DNA of 32,979 bases from Yoonia sp. GTDB lineage: Bacteria > Pseudomonadota > Alphaproteobacteria > Rhodobacterales > Rhodobacteraceae. The DNA lies in contig NZ_JANQTS010000026.1 of NCBI RefSeq assembly GCF_030731595.1, forward strand, positions 1-32,979. The letters run 5' to 3'. The notes beneath the pieces were generated by a model. It ran no database searches. It saw nothing but the letters and a program-made list of their open reading frames with translations, and was not told where the DNA came from. Made by a program: the position numbers and the translations under genes. Of this stretch, positions 1 to 7,341 are shown in pieces; position 1 is the stretch's first letter; every line of letters starts with the position of its first letter.

Positions 1-250
1 TTCCAGGGTCGCCCACCAATCTTCTTGAACAGTGACTTAGATGCGAAGTGCGATCTTGGCCGCACTGCGCAGGACGCAAGGCAAGTACCTGCGCGGGGGC
101 TTGATCTACAGACTGGCACATGCAACCGTGCGTCGTGGTGTTCACAGTCTTTATTCATCCTGCGTTAATGTAACGCCAGAGATCGAATGTCTTTTGTTTC
201 TCTTCTCAATTTCTCCACAATTTTTACATATTAAGAGGCATAATAAACGC

Positions 251-256
251 GAGGGG
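251..256 (+). promoter_or_regulatory. Ribosome binding site for the 262 start
   Basis: GAGGGG lies five bases before the ATG at 262. It is a good Shine-Dalgarno match and is the main reason to prefer that start over the in-frame GTG at 316, which has no comparable site. Confidence 0.55.
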
Positions 257-261
257 TTTGT

Positions 262-915
262 ATGTCGGACCGTCCAGCAACTTTTGAGCGTTATCTTATC
301 CTCGATTCCGGGTCTGTGAAAAAATATGCCTTTCTGATCGCGGCCGGGATTCTTGCAGCATGTGGTTCCGGTTCGACGGATCAAGATCAGCAGGTAAACC
401 AATTCGATCAATTGAACGCAGCCGCAAATTCGCTCATCGCAGATAATCTACCACTTGTTTACACAGATCTGGCAAGCGACATACCGTCAGGCACTGTTGG
501 ATATGCCGGATATCTGGTGGCCTATTTCGAAAATACCAACGACGACATCACCGATGCAATGGCAGGCCGGATGGAACTTGATGTGTCTTTTGACGCGCCT
601 GAAATGGTTTCAGGCCGGGCGCTCGGTATTTACGACGAAGAAGGAAGGCGACTTACCGGCACCATTGACCTTACAGGAGGTGTATTGGACCGTGGAGGAA
701 ATCCTGAAACCGATGCGACGTTCACCTTTGATGGAAACGGCGCGCTGGTCGACGCCAACAACTCTCGTCTGTCCATGACAATGCTGTTTGAGGGCGATTT
801 CTTGAACGCGGGCGCCACTGGCCTTGGGGGTAACATCTTGGGAACATTGACCGAAAATGGTGTCGGCCAGACTCTGGAAGGCCTGTTTATCATGGAGATA
901 GACAGCCCAAGCTAA
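262..915 (+). CDS. Putative surface lipoprotein, TbpB-like beta-barrel type
   Basis: A 217-residue predicted lipoprotein. The hydrophobic stretch KKYAFLIAAGILAAC ends in a lipobox with Cys34, followed by a Gly/Ser-rich spacer, so the mature protein is probably lipid-anchored. The rest is rich in beta-strand patterns with Gly turns (roughly residues 95-213) and resembles the small C-terminal barrel seen in transferrin-binding-protein-like lipoproteins that are frequent in Rhodobacteraceae; this family assignment is by eye only. The start is ambiguous: ATG at 262 has a good ribosome site but gives an 18-residue extension before the signal peptide, while GTG at 316 would give a compact lipoprotein signal beginning M-K-K. 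It converges on the minus-strand membrane protein that ends at 946. No partner that would fix its ligand is nearby. Confidence 0.65.
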   Translation: MSDRPATFERYLILDSGSVKKYAFLIAAGILAACGSGSTDQDQQVNQFDQLNAAANSLIADNLPLVYTDLASDIPSGTVGYAGYLVAYFENTNDDITDAMAGRMELDVSFDAPEMVSGRALGIYDEEGRRLTGTIDLTGGVLDRGGNPETDATFTFDGNGALVDANNSRLSMTMLFEGDFLNAGATGLGGNILGTLTENGVGQTLEGLFIMEIDSPS

Positions 916-945
916 AGCTCTTTCTTGCGTCATTCCAATAGAGAG

Positions 946-1350
946 TTAAGCCACGCAATGCGCAGATTGCGACAGGACACAAATTTTCCCACACGCAAAG
1001 CAAAGCGATGGCGTCGCATAGCTATGAAGCGCCGCTTGATTTGGCATGACATTCGGCAACATCTGGAACTTCAACACAAGGATCTTGCCTATAATGAAAA
1101 TCAGCGACACCAAGGCCAACAACTTGGTCCAGAGCAACGTAACAAGCCCAATTCCAAGAAACATCAGCGCAAACCAGTACATCATATCGACATTTTGTCC
1201 GTAGCCGGATGGCTGGAGCAAAACAATCACCAGTGATGTATCGCTTAAAGTGCGTCCTGCTGCTCCAGTCAGACCAACAGAAAACAGTACAAGCCCTGCT
1301 ATCGTAGCGGCAAAGTCGGACGCTAAGCCAATCGCTTTATAACTGTACAT
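946..1350 (-). CDS. Small membrane protein, paralogue of the 4540-4830 product
   Basis: A 134-residue protein of unknown function. It has three hydrophobic segments at about residues 13-32, 56-74 and 77-95, followed by a polar tail of about 40 residues with three cysteines. Residues 14-95 align by eye with the product of 4540-4830: both have AAT-x-x-G-hydrophobic-LF-x-VGL-x-G, then a loop of similar length, then an aromatic YW pair beginning the second helix, a T-K pair between helices two and three, and a final K followed by hydrophobics. The other copy lacks the C-terminal tail, so the tail may be extra or the true stop may have been lost. The start is the first ATG; no strong ribosome site is visible before it. 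No family is recognised. Confidence 0.55.
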   Translation of the reverse strand: MYSYKAIGLASDFAATIAGLVLFSVGLTGAAGRTLSDTSLVIVLLQPSGYGQNVDMMYWFALMFLGIGLVTLLWTKLLALVSLIFIIGKILVLKFQMLPNVMPNQAALHSYATPSLCFACGKICVLSQSAHCVA

Positions 1351-1442
1351 GTACTCGTCCCGAAGTTGGATTTCAGGATAGCACGAATTTGCGGAAAATG
1401 ATAATACTTTGACAGAAGGCCGCAGCCTGCCTCAAAAAAGAA

Positions 1443-1592
1443 TTAGCTGAGGACCACGCTTTTGGCCTTACTGTTCAAATTTCTACAGGCGTTTTCAGTT
1501 GTAGCCAGCCGTCTTTTCGCGCGACGCTCACCTGCCGGACCAGCGCCGACGAAAGCGACGACCAGAAGTGCAATCAATACCAACTCAAACAT
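1443..1592 (-). CDS. Possible small membrane-anchored peptide (49 aa)
   Basis: A short reading frame beginning ATG at 1592 and ending TAA at 1443. The N-terminus (MFELVLIALLVVAFVGAG) is strongly hydrophobic and is followed by a basic stretch (ERRAKRR), a pattern fitting a single N-in or tail-anchored helix. An AGGA lies nine bases upstream of the ATG. No family is recognised. It could also be a chance frame in a non-coding stretch; the hydrophobic-then-basic order plus ribosome site are the only support. Confidence 0.35.
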   Translation of the reverse strand: MFELVLIALLVVAFVGAGPAGERRAKRRLATTENACRNLNSKAKSVVLS

Positions 1593-1776
1593 TTTACTTT
1601 TTCCTACTCTTCATCATCTCGTGGTCGTCCCCGTCTCAATCTGCCAAAGCCGCTTTCTTCTCAAGGGGAATAAAGTCGAAACTTTATCACCTTTCGGGTA
1701 GGTGCGGTTCTTTTGTAATGCATCTGCTACAGGCGAAATGTGGTATCAGTTTGCCGATAGCAGGGCATTTAGGGAC

Positions 1777-1791
1777 GTGACGCCGCGTCAC
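1777..1791. repeat. Short perfect palindrome GTGACG-N3-CGTCAC
   Basis: Six-base perfect arms separated by three bases in otherwise featureless intergenic DNA. The size and symmetry would suit a dimeric regulator operator, but no gene starts close by on either strand, so a role is unproven. Confidence 0.3.
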
Positions 1792-2113
1792 CAAATTTTT
1801 AACACACCGCGCCCAAGGTCACGTCCGAAAAACATTTTTTGTCCAATACAAGCGCAAAACCGCTCTTCCCACATCTTGGTGAGGGCGAAAAAGAAAGGGT
1901 CTGCTCAAAGATTCATCCGATCGCGGATAGAGACTGTGCGCTATTTTGCATGGTTGGCTGGTTGCGAGGCACAATCTGCGTGACATGCCGCCACAACAGA
2001 CCAGAAGCGCTGCGATAGCCTTGCCCCTTGACTTGAAACATCCTGCATCACGCAGCGCGATCGACCGTCCGAGAAAGGCCGCGATGCGTGATCCTAGGTC
2101 AGACCCAAACGCA

Positions 2114-4306
2114 CTAAAGAATAAAGTCTCCGATGTCGCGCACTTCCAGATCGCCCAAAAGCTCTGGAATGGTCAGATCGCCCAGAATGCTCAGTTGATG
2201 CCCTTCAAGAAAATCGATGACGACTGCGCCGTCCAGTTGGATCGCGTTCTGGGCAAGCCAGAGGTCAATATCCACGTCCCCGACAAGTGACTGTGCCAGA
2301 ATGATCGTGTCGACCCCGGGTCTGAAATCATGGATACGGTCGTGGCCGGAGGTGAACACAAAGGTGTCAAAGCCACCGCCACCCCAGAGTTCGTCATCAC
2401 CCGCGTCGCCAGACAGCAGATCGTTGCCCGCGTTGCCACGCAGGGTATCATTTCCATCACCACCAAAGAGAAAATCGCCATTGTTGCCACCCAAGGCGCC
2501 AAATCCGGGCGTGACCTGTCCACCGGGGAAAAGGCCCGCGCGCCCCGAACCACCGCTTATTGTGTCGTCGCCGGCACCGCCCACGATGATATCGGCCTGT
2601 CCGCTCCCCGCGAAGAAATCAGCGCCCGCGCCACCCTGCGTGGTCTCAAGACCGCGATCAAAAATCACGCTCTCTCCTAAAAATACCTCGGCAGATTGGG
2701 CGAAGTGATAGTTCTGACTGTCAGACTTATCCAAGGTGATGACGGCGATTTCAAAATCCTGATCAAAGTGAATTGAGATCCTGCCGTCCAGAACATCCAA
2801 CTGGCTCGTGGTCAGTCTTGATGCGCCACTCAGCGCGCCGTCCAAGATATCGAGGTTGGTCACATTGACAGACTGCAGGTCATCCAGAATGCCAAGTGCG
2901 ACATCGAGTTCAAATTCTTGGCCCCCAAGGCGGCCGACCGAGTAGAAGACCGTATAATGCGAGTCATCCTCGAAAATATAGCTTGTGTAGCCGTCAACAG
3001 CAGAGCCACCGGTCCCGAGAAAACGGCTTTCCATGACGTGGCCGCTCAGGAGTTGGAGAATGGCCCCAGCCGGGGAAATAAAGTCGGACAAGCGGTCCGA
3101 TATCACCGTTGTCGGCATATTCTCATAATACCGAAAAGAGGCGGTCACACCCCATACGGCGGCCGCATCAACGCCTTGTTGCATAAAGTAAGAGAAGATT
3201 TCCAGCGTGTTTGCTGCGGCGACCAGTTCATAAGGTGTCGCACTGCCGTTCGAAGTATCCGTGCTCCAGGCCGATATGTAATATCTGATATCCCGGCGAT
3301 CGACACCCAATGTATCGAACGCATTCAACCAGTGATCAAGAATGTGTTTACGTTCCCAGATTGGCGCGTCCGGGTCTTTAACAACATTTCCGGTGAACCC
3401 CAGAAGGTGGTGACGAAGGTCATCAACATGGGCCAGAGACTCGCCCAGAATATTGATGATCATGTCGTCTATTGCGGTTTCCCGCGCCACATATGACAGG
3501 TCTGGTCCGGGCACGAAGGAGAGCGTATCCAACCCTGCGACCATGGTATCGGGATCGGCAAAGAAGGGCTGAAAATACCCGTCCTCCAACAAATTGTTAA
3601 ATTCGTAGCTGCCCCGCCCCATTTGAACCGATATCTCGTAGCCGATGTCGCTCTCGGCCATCTGAACAGTAATCTCGTCGATCATCGCCTTCGCGATGAC
3701 AGCATATTCGATGGGGTTGTCGTATGCCTCGTTGCCGATCTCGAGGGTAATCGTATCGGGGTAGACCCCGCCATTGAACGCCCCGTTCTTCAGGCGTTCG
3801 AGAAAGACGCGCACGTCCGAGACCGCAGCTTCGATCGCTTGTTCGCGAACCAAGGGATTGCTCAGATCGGATTCGTGGAAATATCTGTGAACAGGGATGA
3901 CCAAGGCCAGGCTTACACCCCGCTCTACAGCACAAGCCAAGGCCTGACTAAAGGTGACGACATCATCACGGTCAGGAAAATTCAGTTCATCATACTCCAA
4001 AGCCAACGGGCTCATCAGTTCGGGATGCGTCAGATCAAAGGCAAGATTTGACCTGTCACCGAGAAGCGTCTGGAGCGAAATTTCGGTTCCACCAAGGCGA
4101 ATACGGCCATCCTCAACCAAACCCTCTTCGGAAACCGTCCCACCGGGAAATCGGATATTTGTCAGGCCCAGCGCATCGATGTCCGCCTCGAAATGGTCAT
4201 ATCCGAAGTTGTTGATCCCGATCGCGCCGAACAGATCAGGATTCATTACTCCGATCTCATTCGCCTGTGTCGTAACCACAAGTGGTCCAGTCGACGCTCG
4301 TCCCAT
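2114..4306 (-). CDS. RTX calcium-binding protein with glycosidase-like barrel domain
   Basis: A 730-residue protein probably exported by a type I system. Residues about 15-400 look like a TIM-barrel glycoside hydrolase of clan GH-A (GH39/GH51-like by eye): NIRFPGGT near 50-57 and TLEIGNEAY at 187-195, where E193 sits where the acid/base glutamate is expected. The motif that normally carries the nucleophile (S-E-W in related barrels) reads ISAWS at 344-348, so A346 may replace it. A beta-rich linker spans about 420-555. Residues about 558-660 carry RTX nonapeptide repeats (GGAGDDTISGG, GGDGNDTLRGN, GNDLLSGDAGDDELWGGGG), then a serralysin-like FDTFVF...DFRPGVDTI segment and a hydrophobic C-terminal region that would hold the secretion signal. 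No N-terminal signal peptide is present, as expected for type I export. No ABC exporter or outer-membrane channel gene is in the window. Substrate is unknown. Confidence 0.85.
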   Translation of the reverse strand: MGRASTGPLVVTTQANEIGVMNPDLFGAIGINNFGYDHFEADIDALGLTNIRFPGGTVSEEGLVEDGRIRLGGTEISLQTLLGDRSNLAFDLTHPELMSPLALEYDELNFPDRDDVVTFSQALACAVERGVSLALVIPVHRYFHESDLSNPLVREQAIEAAVSDVRVFLERLKNGAFNGGVYPDTITLEIGNEAYDNPIEYAVIAKAMIDEITVQMAESDIGYEISVQMGRGSYEFNNLLEDGYFQPFFADPDTMVAGLDTLSFVPGPDLSYVARETAIDDMIINILGESLAHVDDLRHHLLGFTGNVVKDPDAPIWERKHILDHWLNAFDTLGVDRRDIRYYISAWSTDTSNGSATPYELVAAANTLEIFSYFMQQGVDAAAVWGVTASFRYYENMPTTVISDRLSDFISPAGAILQLLSGHVMESRFLGTGGSAVDGYTSYIFEDDSHYTVFYSVGRLGGQEFELDVALGILDDLQSVNVTNLDILDGALSGASRLTTSQLDVLDGRISIHFDQDFEIAVITLDKSDSQNYHFAQSAEVFLGESVIFDRGLETTQGGAGADFFAGSGQADIIVGGAGDDTISGGSGRAGLFPGGQVTPGFGALGGNNGDFLFGGDGNDTLRGNAGNDLLSGDAGDDELWGGGGFDTFVFTSGHDRIHDFRPGVDTIILAQSLVGDVDIDLWLAQNAIQLDGAVVIDFLEGHQLSILGDLTIPELLGDLEVRDIGDFIL

Positions 4307-4445
4307 CTCGCTTACCCAATCTCTTCAAGATAAACTGGCAGTATCGTCGTTCACGCTTAGGCTGAATCTTGACTGAGCACTCAACGCGAAGCAACGATTC
4401 TTAGAAAAGTTGCTCTAGAATAGCGTCAAACGCGGTCTGACATCT

Positions 4446-4459
4446 TTGACCAAGATCAA
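4446..4459. promoter_or_regulatory. FNR/Anr-like palindrome
   Basis: TTGAC-CAAG-ATCAA matches the FNR-family consensus TTGAT-N4-ATCAA at nine of ten positions. It lies about 80-95 bases upstream of the small membrane protein gene at 4540. In Rhodobacteraceae FnrL and related regulators use this consensus. One site by eye is weak proof, but the position is suitable for an activator. Confidence 0.4.
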
Positions 4460-4539
4460 TAAGTCTTTGTTCACAAGGGACTACAATCCGGACATGAGCT
4501 GTCTGAAGAACACCAGCTCAGAGTCAGATGGAGCGTATC

Positions 4540-4830
4540 ATGGCATTCCCGCAATCAAATTCCCGGTTGAGAATTTCGCAAGGTGCAGCGACGCTCTCGG
4601 GCATTATCTTGTTCGGGGTAGGCTTGGTTGGTGTGCTTGGGATAAAGATAGAAATCCTCTACCGGATGTCACGCCTGACCCACCCCACCGCATGGGGTTC
4701 GGAGTTTGACGGGTTATATTGGACAGCGCTTGCTGCGGTCGGCCTATGGCTGATTTCGCATCTAGGCACCAAGTGGGCTGCTGCGACTGCAATTTTTCTG
4801 GTTTGCATGAAGCTCGCTCTTGTCGGCTAG
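4540..4830 (+). CDS. Small membrane protein, paralogue of the 946-1350 product
   Basis: A 96-residue protein with three predicted hydrophobic segments at about 17-35, 58-73 and 79-95, and a polar loop between the first two. It aligns by eye with the minus-strand protein at 946-1350 across its whole hydrophobic part. An in-frame ATG exists at 4528, but GGAG at 4530-4533 sits six bases before the ATG at 4540, so the latter is preferred. The gene stands alone between the RTX gene (divergent) and a non-coding stretch, with an FNR-like site upstream. Function and family are not recognised. Confidence 0.55.
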   Translation: MAFPQSNSRLRISQGAATLSGIILFGVGLVGVLGIKIEILYRMSRLTHPTAWGSEFDGLYWTALAAVGLWLISHLGTKWAAATAIFLVCMKLALVG

Positions 4831-5360
4831 CTGATCGCACCTCGGGTCTGGTCCGATACGCCCCCTGCCTCATGCGGATCGCAGCAACCCTCTCGGCAGA
4901 AGTCAAAAAGCGGGCATGACGCAGGTGAGTGGCAAGGTAGGCTGTTTGGTGCAAAAGGTGCGGACCGGTCGTTCGCTGCAAAGTAAAACGAAACGCTGCG
5001 TCCGAGGCTCCCCCGAAGGAACCGCTTCAATTCCTCCAGATCGACTTGGTCACAAGCGTCATACACGTTCCGCTGTGCGCGTATCGTCATCATGCAAATA
5101 TCGGCGCACGACAGCTCTAGTCTCAGGCTATGCCGCGCGATGTCCAAGGAAAGTGTATTTGGCCATCACTTTTGAAGAATGACCCAGCCTTGTGCCTTAT
5201 TGCAGGCCAAGGCAAGGCGGCATTGATCAAGCCGTGCAGCGATGGGCCCAGGCGCCAACGGTCTAGATTTTGCACCACGCGGAAAGAGCCTCTGAGCAAA
5301 GGTCTTGGCCTTGTGGTTGCGCTGTTTACTTGGGTACGGCTAGACAGGGTCTGAACCAAT
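4831..5360. other. Intergenic stretch without a recognisable gene
   Basis: About 530 bases separating the accessory left part from the dense core genes. Several short frames are open on both strands, the longest on minus from 5147 to 4827 (106 codons), but none shows a recognisable motif, a good ribosome site or a normal amino-acid composition. It may be a decayed gene or an old integration scar. No tRNA, insertion sequence ends or strong terminator were found by eye. Confidence 0.45.
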
Positions 5361-6377
5361 GTGAATGGACAGTGCATGGCGCGACAAACCCGAAAGACTT
5401 TGCCGTTCAACATCATGATCGTGGGCCAGGGCGGGCGCTTGGAATACGAAGCCCTTTTGTTTGTCGCCTCGTTGCGTACCTATGCGCCGGACTTTGGCGG
5501 GCAGCTTTTCATTGCAGAGCCACAGCCCGGTCCGCTTTGGGATTTCGATCCGCGGATGTCCGAACCGGTCAAGGCACGGCTCCTCGAACTCGGCGCGCAC
5601 ATTGTCCCCTTTCAGTCAGCCCATTTCGGCCAGTCCTATCCGCAGGGCAACAAGATCGAGGGTCTACAGGTCTTGCCGGCAGGAGAGCCCTTTGTTTTTT
5701 TTGATACCGATACGCTGATCACGGGCGATATTTCCCAGATTGCATTTGATTTCACTCGCCCTGCGGCCTCGATGCGGCGCACCGCCACCTGGCCTGTGGA
5801 AGAGCTATACTGGCCCGGCTACACAGCAATCTGGACGTCACTTTACGATCGCTTCTCGCTTGATTTTGAAAGTTCGCTCGATCTGACACAGCCCGACGAG
5901 TATTGGGAACGCTACCTTTACTTCAACGCAGGCTGGTTTTTTGGCGCGGACCCTGCCGCCTTCGGGCAACGATTTACAGAATATGCCGTTTCTGTGCGGG
6001 ACAATCCGCCAGCCGCGCTGGTCATCCAGCCGCTTGATCCTTGGCTTGATCAGGTAGTCCTGCCTTTGGTTATCCATAGTTTCGGCGGCGGGCGACCCGG
6101 GCCGGAATTGGCAGGGCTGGACGGCGCGATCAGCTATCATTACCGCGCGTTACCACTGCTTTATGCCACGGCCAGCGATGCACAGGTGGCGGTCCTGGAA
6201 GAAGTCACCGCCCCAAACAAGACCAAGAAACTGCTCAAGCATTATGAGCCTTTCAAGCGTCTGGTCTATCAAGGGCGCGGGCATAAACTGCGCGAGATGT
6301 TCGACAGGTCAAACCTGCCACGCCACGAAAAAGCCATCCGCAACAAGATCAAGTCGGCAGGCTTTTGGCTCCGCTAG
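5361..6377 (+). CDS. Glycosyltransferase-like protein (GT-A, DxD motif)
   Basis: A 338-residue soluble protein. The N-terminal part (IMIVGQGGRLEYEALLFVASLR, about residues 18-39) resembles the nucleotide-sugar binding start of GT-A fold enzymes, and FVFFDTDTLITGD at 111-123 contains the D115-T-D117 metal/sugar-nucleotide motif. The middle (about 130-200) is rich in Trp and Tyr, as often seen in acceptor-binding regions. No signal peptide or membrane helix is seen, so it should act in the cytoplasm; the donor and acceptor cannot be told. The frame opens at GTG 5361; ATG at 5376 is an equal or better candidate because homology-like sequence begins after it, and neither has a strong ribosome site. 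Its TAG overlaps the stop of the convergent ridA-like gene within CTAG at 6374-6377. Confidence 0.7.
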   Translation: MNGQCMARQTRKTLPFNIMIVGQGGRLEYEALLFVASLRTYAPDFGGQLFIAEPQPGPLWDFDPRMSEPVKARLLELGAHIVPFQSAHFGQSYPQGNKIEGLQVLPAGEPFVFFDTDTLITGDISQIAFDFTRPAASMRRTATWPVEELYWPGYTAIWTSLYDRFSLDFESSLDLTQPDEYWERYLYFNAGWFFGADPAAFGQRFTEYAVSVRDNPPAALVIQPLDPWLDQVVLPLVIHSFGGGRPGPELAGLDGAISYHYRALPLLYATASDAQVAVLEEVTAPNKTKKLLKHYEPFKRLVYQGRGHKLREMFDRSNLPRHEKAIRNKIKSAGFWLR

Positions 6378-6769
6378 GGGCGTTTGGCGACCATGTCAAT
6401 TTCGACCAAAGCGCCCACAGCAAGACCCGTCACCCCCACACAGGTACGCGCAGGCAGCTTTCCTTCTGCAAAAAAGCTTTGATAGGTCTGGTTCATCTCT
6501 GCGTAGTCGCGTTCAAATTCCGTCAGATAGACCCGCGCCTGCGCCACATTCTCCAGCCCCAGCCCCATACCGGCCAGCACGATCTTGAGGTTCTCCATCA
6601 CGCGCACGGTCTGTGCAGCAACGCCATCGGGCAGCGCACGCTCCGGTTCTCCGGGCCATGTCGGCATTTGCCCTGTCAGAAACACCCATCCGTCGATCTC
6701 GGAGGCATGTGAAAATGTCGCCACCGGCTGTGGAGCGGCATCGATCATGTGAAAGCTTGGCAGTGGCAT
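6374..6769 (-). CDS. RidA/YjgF family protein
   Basis: A 131-residue member of the RidA superfamily, which hydrolyses reactive enamine/imine intermediates made by PLP enzymes such as serine or threonine dehydratases. Length is normal for the family (about 130). Landmarks are FLTGQMP near residues 30-36, the LPARTCVGV segment with R108 (the conserved substrate-carboxylate arginine) and VEIDMVA with E123. An AGGAT lies before the ATG. It follows the VOC gene on the same strand with a gap of about 70 bases, so both may be cotranscribed. The R is kept, so it may be catalytically active; RidA subfamilies differ in substrate and I cannot assign one. Confidence 0.9.
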   Translation of the reverse strand: MPLPSFHMIDAAPQPVATFSHASEIDGWVFLTGQMPTWPGEPERALPDGVAAQTVRVMENLKIVLAGMGLGLENVAQARVYLTEFERDYAEMNQTYQSFFAEGKLPARTCVGVTGLAVGALVEIDMVAKRP

Positions 6770-6837
6770 AGGGTATCCTTTTCGTTGCGCCCAAAGTGAT
6801 TGCCATGCAGGGCCGCGTCAATGCGCGGATTAACCTG

Positions 6838-7254
6838 TCAGGCGCCCGCAAAAATCCCGCTTTGGTCCGCAAAGCCTTTGACCTCGATCGGATTTCCCGA
6901 CGGGTCCCGAAAGAACATCGTCCACTGCTCGCCCGGCTCGCCTTTGAAGCGGACCGAGGGGGCAATGATGAAATCTGTCTGGCGTTCTTCCAGCCTGCCC
7001 GCCAATGCGGTCCAGTCATCCAAAGGCAGCACAACCCCGAAATGCGGCATCGGCACCATGTGATCGCCGACTTTACCCGTGGGTTGATTGGCAAAAGGTT
7101 CGCCCAAATGCAGGCTGAGTTGATGGCCAAAGAAATCAAAATCGACCCATGTTTCGGTCGAACGCCCTTCCTGCGCACCCAAGGCACCGGAATAGAATTC
7201 TCTTGCCTCGTCCAAATCCGAAACATGGAATGCAAAATGAAAGGGGACGGGCAT
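6838..7254 (-). CDS. VOC family (glyoxalase/bleomycin-resistance fold) protein
   Basis: A 138-residue vicinal-oxygen-chelate fold protein. The opening FHFAFHVSDLDEAREFY, the central HFGVVLPLDDW and the C-terminal FFRDPSGNPIEVKGF are the usual landmarks, with His and Glu residues that could bind a metal. A GTG at 7272 is in frame, but AAGGA sits seven bases before the ATG at 7254, which also gives the usual short N-terminus. Substrate cannot be inferred. It is divergent from the metY-like gene at 7342 and precedes the RidA gene on the same strand. Confidence 0.85.
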   Translation of the reverse strand: MPVPFHFAFHVSDLDEAREFYSGALGAQEGRSTETWVDFDFFGHQLSLHLGEPFANQPTGKVGDHMVPMPHFGVVLPLDDWTALAGRLEERQTDFIIAPSVRFKGEPGEQWTMFFRDPSGNPIEVKGFADQSGIFAGA

Positions 7255-7280
7255 GATCTTTTCCTTTTTCACACAGGCCG

Positions 7281-7309
7281 TTGAGTGCTTTTCAAATTCC
7301 GCCTACACC
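7281..7309 (+). promoter_or_regulatory. Weak sigma70-like promoter candidate for the metY-like gene
   Basis: TTGAGT and TACACC are separated by 17 bases, about 30 bases upstream of the start codon at 7342. The match to the -10 consensus is poor, so this is only a candidate. No SAM-II-type riboswitch structure was seen in this short gap. Confidence 0.2.
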
Positions 7310-7341
7310 TTGCGCCAACGAATTTCAAAGGGAGATGAGAA

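Larger units (their letters stand above)
1351..2113. other. Long intergenic stretch with one possible small ORF
   Basis: This 763-base stretch separates two minus-strand genes. The only coding candidate I support is the 49-residue ORF at 1443-1592. Short open frames elsewhere have the odd composition of chance ORFs. Two small inverted repeats occur: a 5-bp stem at 1688-1704 followed by a T-rich run, and GTGACG-CCG-CGTCAC at 1777-1791. The region reads as more AT-rich than the core genes to the right. No tRNA, insertion sequence end or known RNA was recognised. Confidence 0.5.

Noticed and set aside
1-168. Frame open from the left edge to a stop near 168, and minus-strand frames across 1-60
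   Set aside because: No motif, ribosome site or start codon supports any of them; too short to decide at a window edge.
4827-5147. 106-codon minus-strand frame as a transposase remnant
   Set aside because: No DDE-type or helix-turn-helix motif, no terminal inverted repeats and no target duplication were visible.
7255-7341. Possible SAM riboswitch upstream of the metY-like gene
   Set aside because: SAM-II elements occur upstream of such genes in alphaproteobacteria, but the conserved pseudoknot pattern was not found in this short gap.
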